From positions 1 to 22,693 of the IMG/VR virus record IMGVR_UViG_3300004460_000256: DNA of 22,693 nucleotides; one strand, written 5' to 3'. The notes under the pieces were generated by a model that had not been told where the DNA came from, made no database searches, and worked only from the letters and a program-made list of their open reading frames with translations. The position numbers and the translations under genes are program-made. This document shows, piece by piece, positions 5,931-14,010 of this stretch. Each line of letters begins with the position of its first letter. Positions within the stretch are counted from its first letter, which is position 1. Source of the DNA: a virus.

Positions 5931-6743
5931 TTGTCAGAAGAACAGGTAGCGGAGGTTGCGGAAGCGGAAGCCCCGTCTGAGGCGATTTCTGATTTTAGGG
6001 CAAGCTTGCCAGAAGATTTAAGAGAGCATTCAGCATTAGCGCCGATCCAAGATGTAGAAAACTTAGCCAAGGCATATGTGAATGCCTCATCAATGATCGG
6101 CAAAGATAAGGTTGTTATACCAGGAGCAGCGTCCAGTGAAGATGATTGGGCGCAAGTCTATGAGAAACTTGGCAGACCAGACGCCGCTGACAATTATGCA
6201 CTTGAGCCAGGCGAAGGGGCAGACGAGGAGCTGGTCGGTTGGTTTAAAAATACAGCGCATGAAATTGGTCTAAATAATGCGCAAGCTCAAAAACTTCTAT
6301 CTGCATACAACGAGATGTCAGGATCACAGAACGTTGATTTAGAAGAGGTGATGGTTGCAACGCAAGAGCAAACGATAGCAGAACTAAAAACAGAATTTGG
6401 TGGTAAGTACGAAGACCACATTAATAACGCTGGTGCGTTGTTAAACCAGTTTGGTTCTGAAGGTTTGTCTGAAATGCAGATGCAAGATGGATCACGCCTT
6501 GGCGACAACCCAGAATTTATTAAAACCATTGTGAGCCTGGCCGACTTTATTTCTTCAAAAGTGTCTGAAGATGAGCTGGTTGGGATGGAGCGCACTGAAG
6601 GAACTATGGCTCCTGATGATGCAAGATCAAAACTATTAGAAATTGAGCGACCTGATGGGCCGCTCTGGGATCGCAATCACCCGCAACATAATGAATATGT
6701 TCAAGAGCGATCACGATTATACGGATTTATCTATACAGATTGA
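5931..6743 (+). CDS. Capsid assembly scaffold protein
   Basis: Translation starts at TTG 5931: AAGGAGA (5918-5924) is well placed, the previous stop ends two bases earlier, and the protein reads naturally from MSEEQ. The 270-residue product is acidic and helical. It shows features common in podovirus scaffolds: SLPEDLREHSALAPIQDVENLAKAYV near 25-50, the VIPG and W..VYEKLGRPDAADNYAL landmarks around 62-95, and a C-terminal tail ending HNEYVQERSRLYGFIY. Scaffolds guide procapsid assembly around the portal and interact with the capsid protein through this C-terminal helix. A palindrome overlaps its stop codon. The TTG start may hold output below that of the capsid protein (inference). Confidence 0.85.
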   Translation: MSEEQVAEVAEAEAPSEAISDFRASLPEDLREHSALAPIQDVENLAKAYVNASSMIGKDKVVIPGAASSEDDWAQVYEKLGRPDAADNYALEPGEGADEELVGWFKNTAHEIGLNNAQAQKLLSAYNEMSGSQNVDLEEVMVATQEQTIAELKTEFGGKYEDHINNAGALLNQFGSEGLSEMQMQDGSRLGDNPEFIKTIVSLADFISSKVSEDELVGMERTEGTMAPDDARSKLLEIERPDGPLWDRNHPQHNEYVQERSRLYGFIYTD

Positions 6744-6882
6744 TCTGTGGGTAGCTGGTAACAGTCCAAAAGCTGACGAGCCAACGTCGAGTATCATTTC
6801 GTTAAGTGAAGATTCAGTCCTGATCTCCGGGATAGCTGGTCGAAAAAAACCCTTTATCTTAAACCAAAACGGAGAGTGACAA
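6744..6882 (+). other. Leader before the capsid gene
   Basis: This 139-base gap has no gene I can support. ACAGAT-TG-ATCTGT (6735-6748) spans the scaffold stop. TAGCTGGT occurs twice, in the first and last thirds. The capsid ribosome binding site GGAGAG is at 6871-6876. One frame (+1 relative to scaffold) stays open from 6643 to 6879, stopping just before the capsid ATG. No clear sigma70 promoter or terminator was found. It may act as an untranslated leader that boosts capsid expression. Confidence 0.4.
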
Positions 6883-7743
6883 ATGTCAACTCAAGTAACG
6901 ACTGCTTTTAGTCAGCAGTTCTCCTCGAACGTTTACCTGCTTGCACAGCAAAAAGGTTCGAAGCTTCGCGGTGCTGTTCGTGAAGAGTCCGTCACAGGCG
7001 AAAAGGCTTTCTTTGATCAGATTGGATCAACAGCCGCAATTGCCAAAACGACTCGACACGGGGATACACCACTCGTTGAAACTCCTCACAGCCGTCGCAT
7101 GGTTACAATGACGACGTATGAGTGGGCTGACCTGATCGATGATTCTGACAAAGTCAAAATGCTTATCGATCCAACATCGACCTATGCTCGCGCAGCCGCG
7201 TACGCAATGGGTCGCGCACAAGACGATGTGATCATTGCAGCCGCAACTGGTGCATCTCTTACTGGCAAATCTGGCGCAACTTCGACAGAGTTGCCAGCGG
7301 GTCAAAAAATTGCTGAAGGCAGCGCTAACATGACGTTGGCTAAACTGCTTGAAGCTAAAACCACAATGGATGAAAACGATGTTGATCCAGAAAATCGACA
7401 CATTGTTATTTCTCCAGAAGGTATGTCTGCACTGTTGAATACTACTGAAATTAAAAGTTCAGATTTCAACACTGTAAAAGCTTTGGCCCAAGGTTCGATT
7501 TCGAGTTTTCTCGGTTTCGAATTTCATACCAGCACACGCCTGACGAAAGTCGGGAACATTCGAACATGCTTTGCTTTTCAAAACGACGCCATTCTTATGG
7601 CAGTTGGCAAAGATGTTACATCACGCATTGATGAGCGTTCTGACAAATCTTACTCCACTCAGGTCTACTACTGCCAAAGCATTGGCGCGACCCGCATGGA
7701 AGAAGACAAAGTTGTTCAGATCGACATTGATGAGACGGCATAA
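6883..7743 (+). CDS. Major capsid protein
   Basis: This 286-residue protein follows the scaffold and has a good ribosome binding site (GGAGAG). Its sequence has the layout of the HK97-fold capsid family called Phage_capsid_2 in Pfam: an N-terminal arm (FSQQFSSNVYLLAQQKGSKLRGAV), then GEKAFFDQIG, a segment of P-H-S-R-R-M-V-T-M-T-T-Y-EWADLIDDSDKVKMLIDPTSTYARAAAYAMGRAQDD, and the late IVISPEGMSALL and FLGFEFHTSTRL landmarks. It builds the icosahedral shell; the next gene probably stabilises it. It is shorter than T7 gp10A (345) and closer in layout to BPP-1-type capsid proteins, by inference. Confidence 0.93.
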   Translation: MSTQVTTAFSQQFSSNVYLLAQQKGSKLRGAVREESVTGEKAFFDQIGSTAAIAKTTRHGDTPLVETPHSRRMVTMTTYEWADLIDDSDKVKMLIDPTSTYARAAAYAMGRAQDDVIIAAATGASLTGKSGATSTELPAGQKIAEGSANMTLAKLLEAKTTMDENDVDPENRHIVISPEGMSALLNTTEIKSSDFNTVKALAQGSISSFLGFEFHTSTRLTKVGNIRTCFAFQNDAILMAVGKDVTSRIDERSDKSYSTQVYYCQSIGATRMEEDKVVQIDIDETA

Positions 7744-7754
7744 GGAATAGCAAC

Positions 7755-8261
7755 ATGGCAAATATTAACGGAACGCTTGCAGCAAACTTTGTTGCTGTAC
7801 CTAGCGTATCAAGCCCAGTTCACCAGCTTGGTGGATCAATGCGCGTTGCATCTGGGATTGTCGAATGTGTTGCTGGTGATTTTTCAGCCGGAGACACAAT
7901 CATGTTGGCACCAGTGCCATCAAATGCATCTGTAATTTCAATTACACTTGCACACGATGACATTGATACTGGCACCACAATTACCACTGACGTAGGTCTC
8001 TACACGTCTGATGGTAATGTAACGGCAGTCGATGACGACTGCTATGCATCAGCGATTACCGCATTGCGCGGAGCAGTTGCTATGCCTGGCACTGAAGTGG
8101 CCTACGAAGCTCGCGACCTAGACAAACACGGCCAGAAAGTCTTCCAAGACGCTGGCCTCAGTGCTGATCCAAATCTTCAGTACTTCATTGGTCTCAAGCA
8201 TGACGCCGCTGGCGATGCAGCGGGTACGATTGCATTCACAATTACGTACATTGTGGATTAA
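7755..8261 (+). CDS. Bbp16-like capsid cement/decoration protein
   Basis: This 168-residue, glycine- and threonine-rich, beta-strand-like protein lies 11 bases after the capsid gene. It carries the landmarks of Bbp16-type cement proteins: a mid-section ...GDTIMLAPVPSNASVISITLAHDDIDTGTTITTDVGLYTSDG, a variable YASA..ALRG stretch and a final strand GTIAFTITYIVD. In BPP-1 a jelly-roll cement protein encoded in this place clamps capsid subunits together. No signal peptide or transmembrane segment is visible. The strong terminator after it closes the head block, so capsid and cement can be made at high, matched levels. The family call is from recall and context. Confidence 0.8.
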   Translation: MANINGTLAANFVAVPSVSSPVHQLGGSMRVASGIVECVAGDFSAGDTIMLAPVPSNASVISITLAHDDIDTGTTITTDVGLYTSDGNVTAVDDDCYASAITALRGAVAMPGTEVAYEARDLDKHGQKVFQDAGLSADPNLQYFIGLKHDAAGDAAGTIAFTITYIVD

Positions 8262-8275
8262 CTCGACATGGAACA

Positions 8276-8304
8276 GGGGGAGCTTCGGCTTCCCCTTTTT
8301 CTTT
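8276..8304 (+). terminator. Strong intrinsic terminator after head genes
   Basis: GGGGGAGC (8276-8283), TTCG loop, GCTTCCCC (8288-8295), then TTTTTCTTT. The 8-bp stem has one G-U pair and a very stable C(UUCG)G loop. It sits between cement and tail-adaptor genes, the same place as T-phi in phage T7. The downstream ribosome binding site GAGGAA starts at the next base. Confidence 0.92.
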
Positions 8305-8317
8305 GAGGAAAATATAA

Positions 8318-8890
8318 ATGGCAAGTGAAGTCGATATTTGTAACAGTGCGTTAAATGTTATTGGCGCAAGTAACATTATATCTCTGACTGAGGATTCAAA
8401 GTCAGGCCGCATTTGCAATCAACGGTTTGAGTTTGTACGCGATGCAGTGTCACGCGCACACCCGTGGAATTGTTTAATTAGCCGAGCAAGCCTGGCACAG
8501 CTTTCGGATGCCCCTGCATACGAATTTGCTTTTCAGTTTGCTTTGCCCACCGACCCTTACTGCCTGCGAGTTTTAGATGTGGAAGGGGAAGTAAACCTTG
8601 GCGTGACATATGTTATTGAAGGTCGAAATTTATTAACGGATGAATCAACGGTGAACATTCGTTATGTCGGTAAAGTAACTGACGCAAATCAATATGACTC
8701 ACTGTTCACAGAAGCGTTGTCTGCGCGGATGGCGCATGAAATTAGCTACTCACTTGCAAATAGCAGCACGTTAACAGAACAGCTCTGGAACTTATATCTT
8801 TTGAAATTATCAGAAGCTAGGTTTGCAGATGCGACAGAAGGTACGCCTGCCGAAATTGTTTCAGATAATTTCACAACGGTTCGTCTCTAG
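8318..8890 (+). CDS. Tail tubular protein A (gp11-like adaptor)
   Basis: The 190-residue product is close in length to T7 gp11 (196). The opening SEVDICNSALNVIGASNIISLTEDSKSGRICNQRF and HPWN segment match the tail tubular A family (the pattern ...N.AL..IG...I.SL...S..A..C...Y...R...L...PWN). Twelve copies of the T7 homologue form the ring between portal and nozzle. GAGGAA at 8305-8310 gives a clear start. Its stop codon is followed without a gap by the next ATG, as expected for partners made together. Confidence 0.9.
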   Translation: MASEVDICNSALNVIGASNIISLTEDSKSGRICNQRFEFVRDAVSRAHPWNCLISRASLAQLSDAPAYEFAFQFALPTDPYCLRVLDVEGEVNLGVTYVIEGRNLLTDESTVNIRYVGKVTDANQYDSLFTEALSARMAHEISYSLANSSTLTEQLWNLYLLKLSEARFADATEGTPAEIVSDNFTTVRL

Positions 8891-11374
8891 ATGGCACGGG
8901 CATCAGTCGCGTTTACCAATTTTACCGCTGGGCAGTTATCCAGTCGGCTTGATGGACGAACAGACCTTACAAAATATTTCAATGGCTGTACTCAGCTCAC
9001 AAATTTCATGGTCCACCCGCATGGTGGTGCAACCAGGCGACCAGGCACTTATTTTGCAGCGGAAGTAAAAACCAGCGCAAAAGCAACACGCCTTATACCA
9101 TTTGAATTCAATACTGACCAAACGTACATAATCGAAATGGGCGATTTGTACATGAGGTTTTTTACAAACAATGGTCAAATTATTGAGGGCAACAAAACAA
9201 TTTCTGGCGCAACCAAAGCTAACCCTTGCGTCGTAACAGCAAATTCACACGGCTACTCGAACGGTGAAGAAATTACAATTTCATCTGTTGCCGGAATGAC
9301 TGAACTCAACGGCAAGCGATACTTAGTTAAGAATAAATCGACTAATACTTTTGAGCTGACAGACAAAGACGGCACAAACATCAACAGCACAAATTTTACA
9401 ACGTACGGTTCTGGTGGTGTTGCAAATCGCATATATGAAATTGTAACGCCATTTCTTGAGGCAGAATTATTTAATGTGCGGTTTGCGCAATCAGCCGACA
9501 CGATGTTTATGGTTCATCCAAATCATCCACCACAGAAGTTAACTCGAACTGGCAATGCTTCCTGGACAATCGCCGACGCTCCAATTGAATACGGACCAAT
9601 GCAGGATGAAAACACATCCGACACAACGTTAACAGCAAACGCACGAACAGGTTCTAGTTGTCAGATCACGTCATCGGCAGATTTGTTTGAGGCAACAGAT
9701 GTCGGACGCCTCGTAAAGATTTACGAAGGCTGGGTTAAAATCACAAGCAGAACAAATGCAACAACAGTTGTTGGAACTGTTCAGCCAAACTTAGAAGGTC
9801 GATCAGAACTTCTGCCAGAATACGTTGCATCGACAATCAGTTTTATTGAAGGCGATCCTAGCTCGACAAATGCCGAGCATAATGACCGAATTTTGGATAC
9901 TGCCAAAGGATTTAAAGATCAAGGTTTCGCGGTAAACCAAACAATAACTGTGTCAGGCACAAGCTCAAACAATGGTGATTATCTGATTGTTGATGTTACC
10001 GACGATACTATTCTTGTTTCACCCAGCGATGACCTAGCAGCGGAAAGTGCTGGATCGTCTTTTACAATTGCTGGGAAGCTTACAGCGACCGATGAGTGGT
10101 CGCTGGGCGCGTTCTCAGAAACAACTGGATACCCGTCAGCTATTTGTTTTTTTGAAGAGCGGTTAGTTTACGCTGGTACAACTGAACAACCTCAAACAGT
10201 TTTCTTTAGCGAGTCAGGTGGCTTTGATCAGTTCGCGGATGGAGCTGACGACGGCGATGCAATGATCTATACAATTGCATCAACGGCTGTGAACCAAATT
10301 AGATATCTGTCTCCAGGTAGGGTTTTGATCATTGGCACATCTGGTGCTGAGTTTGCTGCGCAGGGATCAAGCGCAAATGAACCGATTACGCCAACAAGTA
10401 TTCAGATTAAACGACAAACGACGTACGGAACATCAACCGTTGCACCAGTTCAATCAGGCAACGTTGTGCTATTCCTCCAGCGCGCTCAAAGAAAAATACG
10501 AGAGCTAGTCTATAATTTTGATGTTGATGGTTATATAGCGCCTGACATGACTTTGCTTGCCGAAGACATCACTGAAGGTGGCATTGTTGATATGGACATT
10601 CAGCAAGAGCCGGACAACGTCGTTTGGTGTTGTCGCGCTGATGGTGCGTTATTGGGGATGACGTACCGAAGAGAAGAAAATGTGATTGCTTGGCATAAGC
10701 ACGATCTGGGAGGGTCCGCGCTTGCGGAGTCCGTTGCAGTTATTCCTGGCGATCTTGATGAAGATCAAGTTTGGATTTTAACAAAGAAAACAATCAATTC
10801 AGTTTCGCGAAGGTATGTTGAATATTTAATGCCTCAAGATTTTGGTGCGGTTGAGAATGCGTTTTTTGTAGACAGTGGCCTGACGTATAGCGGCAGCGCA
10901 ACCACCTCGATCACCGGACTAGACCATTTGGAAGGCCAGAGCGTATCCATACTGGCAAACGGCGCAACACACTCAAATAAAAATGTAACAAATGGCGCTA
11001 TTGCATTGGATCGATCTGCAACAAAAGTTCAGATTGGCCTTCCATTCACATCAACTCTGAGAACTATGCGTATTGAAGGTGGCTCGGCGACAGGATCAAG
11101 CCAGGGTAAAATTAAGCGCATTCACGATGTGACAGTTCGGTTTTTTGAGACAGTCGGCGCAAAGGTTGGTTCAAATTCTAGCGATCTTGACCTGATACCT
11201 TTTCGATCCAGTGCTGATGAAATGGGCCAGGCTCTCGATCTGTTTACTGGCGATAAAGAAATTGAATTCAAAGATTCATATACCACTGATGGCTACATTG
11301 CAGTCGTGCAGGATCAGCCATTGCCGATGACAGTCCTAGCAATATACGCGCGCATGCACACGTTTGATGCATAA
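8891..11374 (+). CDS. Tail tubular protein B (gp12-like nozzle) with FCCH-like insert
   Basis: The product is 827 residues (T7 gp12: 794). The N-terminus has the FTAGQLSSRLDGRTDLTKYFNGCTQLTNFMVHPHGGATRRPGT landmark of this family. The C-terminus has a beta-rich end ...FTGDKEIEFKDSYTTDGYIAVVQDQPLPMTVLAIYARM. Inserted at about 105-178 is a segment like the FCCH domain of ubiquitin-activating E1 (HGYSNGEEITISSVAGMTELNGKRY...NTFELTDKDG), a small beta-barrel seen in many phage tail proteins. A second beta module (about 335-395, SGTSSNNGDYLIVDVTDDTI) is similar in style. Six copies would form the tail nozzle. The inserts probably lie on the outside and could touch carbohydrate or fibre (inference). 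It overlaps the next gene by 8 bases. Confidence 0.9.
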   Translation: MARASVAFTNFTAGQLSSRLDGRTDLTKYFNGCTQLTNFMVHPHGGATRRPGTYFAAEVKTSAKATRLIPFEFNTDQTYIIEMGDLYMRFFTNNGQIIEGNKTISGATKANPCVVTANSHGYSNGEEITISSVAGMTELNGKRYLVKNKSTNTFELTDKDGTNINSTNFTTYGSGGVANRIYEIVTPFLEAELFNVRFAQSADTMFMVHPNHPPQKLTRTGNASWTIADAPIEYGPMQDENTSDTTLTANARTGSSCQITSSADLFEATDVGRLVKIYEGWVKITSRTNATTVVGTVQPNLEGRSELLPEYVASTISFIEGDPSSTNAEHNDRILDTAKGFKDQGFAVNQTITVSGTSSNNGDYLIVDVTDDTILVSPSDDLAAESAGSSFTIAGKLTATDEWSLGAFSETTGYPSAICFFEERLVYAGTTEQPQTVFFSESGGFDQFADGADDGDAMIYTIASTAVNQIRYLSPGRVLIIGTSGAEFAAQGSSANEPITPTSIQIKRQTTYGTSTVAPVQSGNVVLFLQRAQRKIRELVYNFDVDGYIAPDMTLLAEDITEGGIVDMDIQQEPDNVVWCCRADGALLGMTYRREENVIAWHKHDLGGSALAESVAVIPGDLDEDQVWILTKKTINSVSRRYVEYLMPQDFGAVENAFFVDSGLTYSGSATTSITGLDHLEGQSVSILANGATHSNKNVTNGAIALDRSATKVQIGLPFTSTLRTMRIEGGSATGSSQGKIKRIHDVTVRFFETVGAKVGSNSSDLDLIPFRSSADEMGQALDLFTGDKEIEFKDSYTTDGYIAVVQDQPLPMTVLAIYARMHTFDA

Positions 11375-11801
11375 CTACCAAATTCGACCCTATGAAGCTG
11401 ACCATGCTTTAGCAATTTTAAGCCAAGGGTACACAGAATCTTTTTCAGATACTGATCAAGCTCGATTAATGGAGAATTCTAAATTTTCGGTCACGTTGCT
11501 CATTGATGATGATCCTGTGGTTTGTTCAGGAATTATCAAATTATGGGATGGCGTGGGCGAAGGTTGGTTTTTATCTACGGATGAAGTGAGTAAGTCATCA
11601 ATGGTTATAGCCAGGGCAACAAAAGAAGTTTTGTTAGAAGAAATAAGCGCTGGAAACTATTGGCGTTTGCAAATAAATGTCCGCGCAGATTGGAAACAAG
11701 CTTTGAGATTTGCACAATTTTTAGGATTTAAGGAAGAGGGTCTCATGCACAAATTTGGGCCGGATCAAAAAGATTATTTGCGAATGGCTATAGTTAAATG
11801 A
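11367..11801 (+). CDS. gp13-like GNAT-fold phage protein
   Basis: I take ATG at 11367 as the start; TTG at 11364 is directly before it, and the first 8 bases overlap the gp12-like gene. The 144-residue product is close to T7 gp13 (138), a GNAT-like family (formerly DUF2833) needed for virion core assembly in T7. Visible landmarks are GEGWFLSTDEV, the R-A-T-K-E-V-L-L helix, and WRLQINVRADWKQALRFAQFLGFKEEGLMHKFGPDQKDYLRMA, which is the C-terminal half of an acetyltransferase fold. The usual acetyl-CoA loop Q/R-x-x-G-x-G/A is not evident, so catalysis is doubtful. Position between gp12-like and gp14-like genes supports the virion role. Confidence 0.8.
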   Translation: MHNYQIRPYEADHALAILSQGYTESFSDTDQARLMENSKFSVTLLIDDDPVVCSGIIKLWDGVGEGWFLSTDEVSKSSMVIARATKEVLLEEISAGNYWRLQINVRADWKQALRFAQFLGFKEEGLMHKFGPDQKDYLRMAIVK

Positions 11802-12301
11802 GCGCCGCCGCTTATGCAGCCGTTGCTGGCGGTTCTGCCATTGTAGGTGCGGCTGGTAGCATTAAAGCTGGGAACGCTGCAAAAAAAATTGCGGACTACA
11901 ACGCGGCCATTGCAGATCGAAACGCGAAAGTTTTTGAGCAACAAGCCGAGATGCGCATGACGGCGCAAGATCGTGACAACATTCGTTTTGAAGAATCCGC
12001 AGCGCAATTTCTCGATACAGTAGGTGTTGCATATCGAAAAAATAACGTTGTCGCAAACACTGGAACAGCTTTGACAGTACAATTGGAAAGCGCTGCAAAT
12101 GCGGATGAAGACATTGCGTACAAAACTTACAACGCAAAAGTGGACGCACAAGCTTTTCGTGAGCAAGCAACCAACGCAACGTTGCAAGCTAATGTGACGC
12201 GCATGGAAGGCGCTGCAAAGAAACAAGCTTCAAGAATTCAGGCTTTTCAATCGCTGCTTGGCGGCGGTGAAAAAGCTGCATATGCAAGCATGATGGCTTA
12301 A
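11798..12301 (+). CDS. Internal virion protein B (gp14-like)
   Basis: ATGA overlap with the previous stop gives the start. The 167-residue product (T7 gp14: 196) has a small hydrophobic Ala/Gly-rich N-terminus (AAYAAVAGGSAIVGAAGSI) followed by long charged alpha-helices. The middle has the V-A-Y-R-K-N-N-V-V-A-N-TGTALTVQLESAANADEDIAYKTYNAKVDA stretch typical of this family of podovirus internal proteins. In T7, gp14 is ejected first and forms the outer-membrane part of the DNA channel. Gene order with gp15- and gp16-like neighbours makes the call strong even though sequence conservation is low. Confidence 0.8.
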   Translation: MSAAAYAAVAGGSAIVGAAGSIKAGNAAKKIADYNAAIADRNAKVFEQQAEMRMTAQDRDNIRFEESAAQFLDTVGVAYRKNNVVANTGTALTVQLESAANADEDIAYKTYNAKVDAQAFREQATNATLQANVTRMEGAAKKQASRIQAFQSLLGGGEKAAYASMMA

Positions 12302-12303
12302 AA

Positions 12304-14010
12304 ATGATTATACCAAAAACTTTTATATCTCAAACATTACGCACCGCCGACACAGGCGCTCGACCACTGACAGTTCAAGCAGATGCTAACGCAGTGGCAG
12401 CGCCTGGCCGCGCCACGGCAGCATTTGGCGAGGCAGGTGTAAATGCTGGTGTAAGATGGATGGCTAACGAAATAAAAATCCGGCGCGCGACAGATGTTAC
12501 AACGACTGAGACAGCTTACAAAGCAGCAATGTTTGAGCATGAAAATGTAGCAAACGCTATGAATGATCCAGAAAAGGCAAAAGTTTATATTGCTCAAAAG
12601 TCAAAACTTGAGCAGCAAAGATTAAAAAAAATAACGGGTAGTTTTGATAGCGTCACGCAAAGGCGCATTGGAACGGTTTACGCAACAGAAGATTCTTTAA
12701 TTACATCTCGCGTAAGAAACGAAGCGCGAAAAAGAATGGTCAGCGAACACATTGCATCTTCACTTGATAGTATAGAACAAATCAAAACTAAATTAGCAAC
12801 TGCTTCTAAAGCGGATCAAATAATTCTTTCTCAGAAAGTTTTAGGTAAGCCAGCCGACACTTCTAAAAATAAAGCTGCTATACCTGGGATAATAGATAAT
12901 TTAGTAGACCTGGGTTATTTAAATGCGGAGCAAGGACAAAAGACTGCGCAAACTTTTCGGCAAGATGTGGACGAGAATGCAGTCGATCAACGAATTCTTG
13001 AGGTAACTCAATCTGGTGATCCAGGACAAGCAGATAAACTTTCTGTAGACCTCGCAAACCCAGCAAATTTTAATTTTTTAAGCGCATCTCGACGCACAGC
13101 ACTCCAAGAGCAGGTTTTAAAATTGTCAGATAGACTGGCAAGAAGATCAATTGCGACCATTGATAAGCAAACTGCCAGAGATGAAAAAAACGCCAAAAAA
13201 GCACAAGTTACATTGGAATTAAGTTTTCATAAAAGAATTGCAGACTACCGAAAGAATCCTGAAAACATACTGCCTGATGAAAACCAAATTTTAAAAGCGT
13301 ATGTAGAGGGCCGAATAACTGAACCAGGTTATAAGCGAATTATTGATGCAATAGAAAATATCGACAATTCAATTATTAACGATATGAAATTTGTTCGAGA
13401 TGCTTACAAAGATATTTTTGATGCTGAAACGCAATTAGCTTTAGACGACGTTACACAAAAAACTCAAAACAAATTTATTGCTGGCAAGATAGATTTGGCA
13501 ACATTGCAAAATATAGAAAACAGAATTGCAGGTAGAAAAAACAACACAGAAGAATCACAACAAATTCAGAGTTTCACAAAGGTGCTTAATTCTTATTTGA
13601 AAGCTGAAGGCATTTTAGATGGCCTAGTGCCTGGCAGTTCAGAACGCGCGTCAATTGTGATAGACCAATTTAATAGTGATATAAGAGACAATACTCCTGT
13701 GTTAAAGGCTTTTGAAAATGCCTTTGATAGTATCAATAAATTAGACAGCATAGATAAATTAGTAAGGCCGCGCTATGGCCCGACGACAGATTTGAAAAAT
13801 TGGACGCTTGCAGACGTTGAGGCGTCAGTTTCGGAGACAAGACAAGCATATAGCGGCAAAGCCAGCATTCTTGCTTCTCAGATGGCCCAACTAATTTTAT
13901 TAAGAAAGTATATTGAAGGAAAGCCAGAAAAGCCTGCTAAAGAGCTTACGCCTGGGGAATTAAAAGCTAAAGAAGAGAAAGATAAAGCCGAGCGAGATAA
14001 AAATAGATGA
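12304..14010 (+). CDS. Internal virion protein C (gp15-like)
   Basis: This 568-residue protein is almost entirely alpha-helical, with long polar helices and few aromatics. N-terminal landmarks (APGRATAAFGEAGVNAGVRWMA) resemble other phage gp15-position proteins. The C-terminus is a lysine/glutamate-rich tail (about 540-568). It has no catalytic motif I can recognise. T7 gp15 (747) assembles into the core and, after ejection, into the periplasmic tube with gp16. The identification rests on size, composition and place, not on a detected domain. The gene is A-rich compared with the structural genes upstream. It ends in an ATGA overlap with the next gene. Confidence 0.65.
   Translation: MIIPKTFISQTLRTADTGARPLTVQADANAVAAPGRATAAFGEAGVNAGVRWMANEIKIRRATDVTTTETAYKAAMFEHENVANAMNDPEKAKVYIAQKSKLEQQRLKKITGSFDSVTQRRIGTVYATEDSLITSRVRNEARKRMVSEHIASSLDSIEQIKTKLATASKADQIILSQKVLGKPADTSKNKAAIPGIIDNLVDLGYLNAEQGQKTAQTFRQDVDENAVDQRILEVTQSGDPGQADKLSVDLANPANFNFLSASRRTALQEQVLKLSDRLARRSIATIDKQTARDEKNAKKAQVTLELSFHKRIADYRKNPENILPDENQILKAYVEGRITEPGYKRIIDAIENIDNSIINDMKFVRDAYKDIFDAETQLALDDVTQKTQNKFIAGKIDLATLQNIENRIAGRKNNTEESQQIQSFTKVLNSYLKAEGILDGLVPGSSERASIVIDQFNSDIRDNTPVLKAFENAFDSINKLDSIDKLVRPRYGPTTDLKNWTLADVEASVSETRQAYSGKASILASQMAQLILLRKYIEGKPEKPAKELTPGELKAKEEKDKAERDKNR

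Noticed and set aside
6643-6879. Independent gene across the scaffold/capsid junction
   Set aside because: Starts inside the conserved scaffold C-terminus without a ribosome binding site; kept only as a note on the open frame.
11881-11888. A8 run as a programmed frameshift site in the gp14-like gene
   Set aside because: The gp14-like frame is intact across it and the alternative frames do not extend a sensible product.
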